From positions 121,369-185,368 of the forward strand of contig CAKOJQ010000001.1 of the NCBI GenBank assembly GCA_934090795.1: a stretch of 64,000 bases of DNA, given 5' to 3'. Shown here one piece after another: positions 63,998 to 64,000 of this stretch. This DNA is from an uncultured Bacilli bacterium. GTDB lineage: Bacteria > Bacillota_I > Bacilli_A > RF39 > UBA660. The notes under the pieces are model-generated. The model searched no databases, was not told where the DNA came from, and saw only the letters and a list, made by a program, of their open reading frames with translations. Position 1 is the stretch's first letter, and each line of letters starts with the position of its first letter. Position numbers and translations under genes: made by a program.

Positions 63998-64000
63998 ATG
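63998..64000 (+). CDS. Start codon of a gene leaving the window
   Basis: ATG in the last three bases after SD GGAGG (63987-63991) and TATAAT at 63975. Product unknown. Confidence 0.5.

Noticed and set aside
1..64000. tRNA, rRNA, CRISPR arrays, complete insertion sequences
   Set aside because: None could be recognised on either strand; repeats present are too few or too short for a CRISPR array, and no transposase is encoded.

Overview
The window is very AT-rich DNA from a low-GC Gram-positive bacterium in the Bacilli/Mycoplasmatota neighbourhood; an uncultured gut lineage of the RF39 type would fit. Evidence is the Firmicutes gene order (S10-spc-alpha ribosomal operon, ftsY-ylxM, rpsP-khpA), a valine T-box leader, SD sequences that often use the GGTGAT end of the anti-SD match, and AT-rich codon use. 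Trp is TGG and TGA is not read through, so the standard bacterial code applies. The cell has a wall pathway (murG, ftsQ) and ferments (acetate kinase).

Layout. 1-10.3 kb: parE 5' end, a YfhO membrane protein, khpA-rpsP, tmcAL with a partial duplication, two ImmA/IrrE-like genes lacking HExxH, a pair of M16 peptidases, deoD. 10.3-16.7 kb: an accessory island with two copies of a [TasA-like surface protein + sigma-70 factor] pair, one intact and one broken in both genes. 16.7-21 kb: ylxM, ftsY, a prepilin, queH, ftsQ, murG. 21-35 kb: the rplQ-to-rpsJ operon including rpoA, secY, adk, map and infA, read from a consensus promoter with a 130-nt leader. 35-47.6 kb: a 694-residue unknown, lipid-envelope genes (CDP-alcohol phosphatidyltransferase, acyl-CoA ligase-like, diacylglycerol glucosyltransferase-like, broken plsC), fmt, and valS with its T-box. 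47.6-49.9 kb: a second accessory locus, a TasA-like/DUF6273 surface protein with an unusual C-terminus, followed by debris. 49.9-61.3 kb: nrnA, ackA, thiI, cysteine desulfurase, a small RNA, the dTMP set (tmk, folA, thyA, SHMT-like) with queA, and ruvBA. 61.4-64 kb: a YjcZ-like peptide, a candidate type I toxin-antitoxin locus, and a degenerate RNase J.

Main points for a second look. (1) Two surface-protein genes 38 kb apart share a promoter in which a G7 run fills the spacer between TTGACG and the -10; in so AT-rich a genome this is a strong phase-variation signature, and the broken third copy has lost the run. (2) The distal surface gene ends in a roughly 125-bp segment of odd codon use that looks like the variable repeat of a diversity-generating retroelement (DGR). 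An Avd-like truncated ORF and an 18-bp copy of the gene's 3' end lie downstream on the same strand, as expected of a decayed VR-avd-TR cassette. (3) A 30-residue membrane peptide has a perfect SD, an antisense RNA over its 3' UTR and complementary 5' and 3' mRNA ends, resembling hok/fst/txpA-type systems. (4) Several proteins are homologues that lost catalytic residues (RNase J-like, SHMT-like, two ImmA-like).
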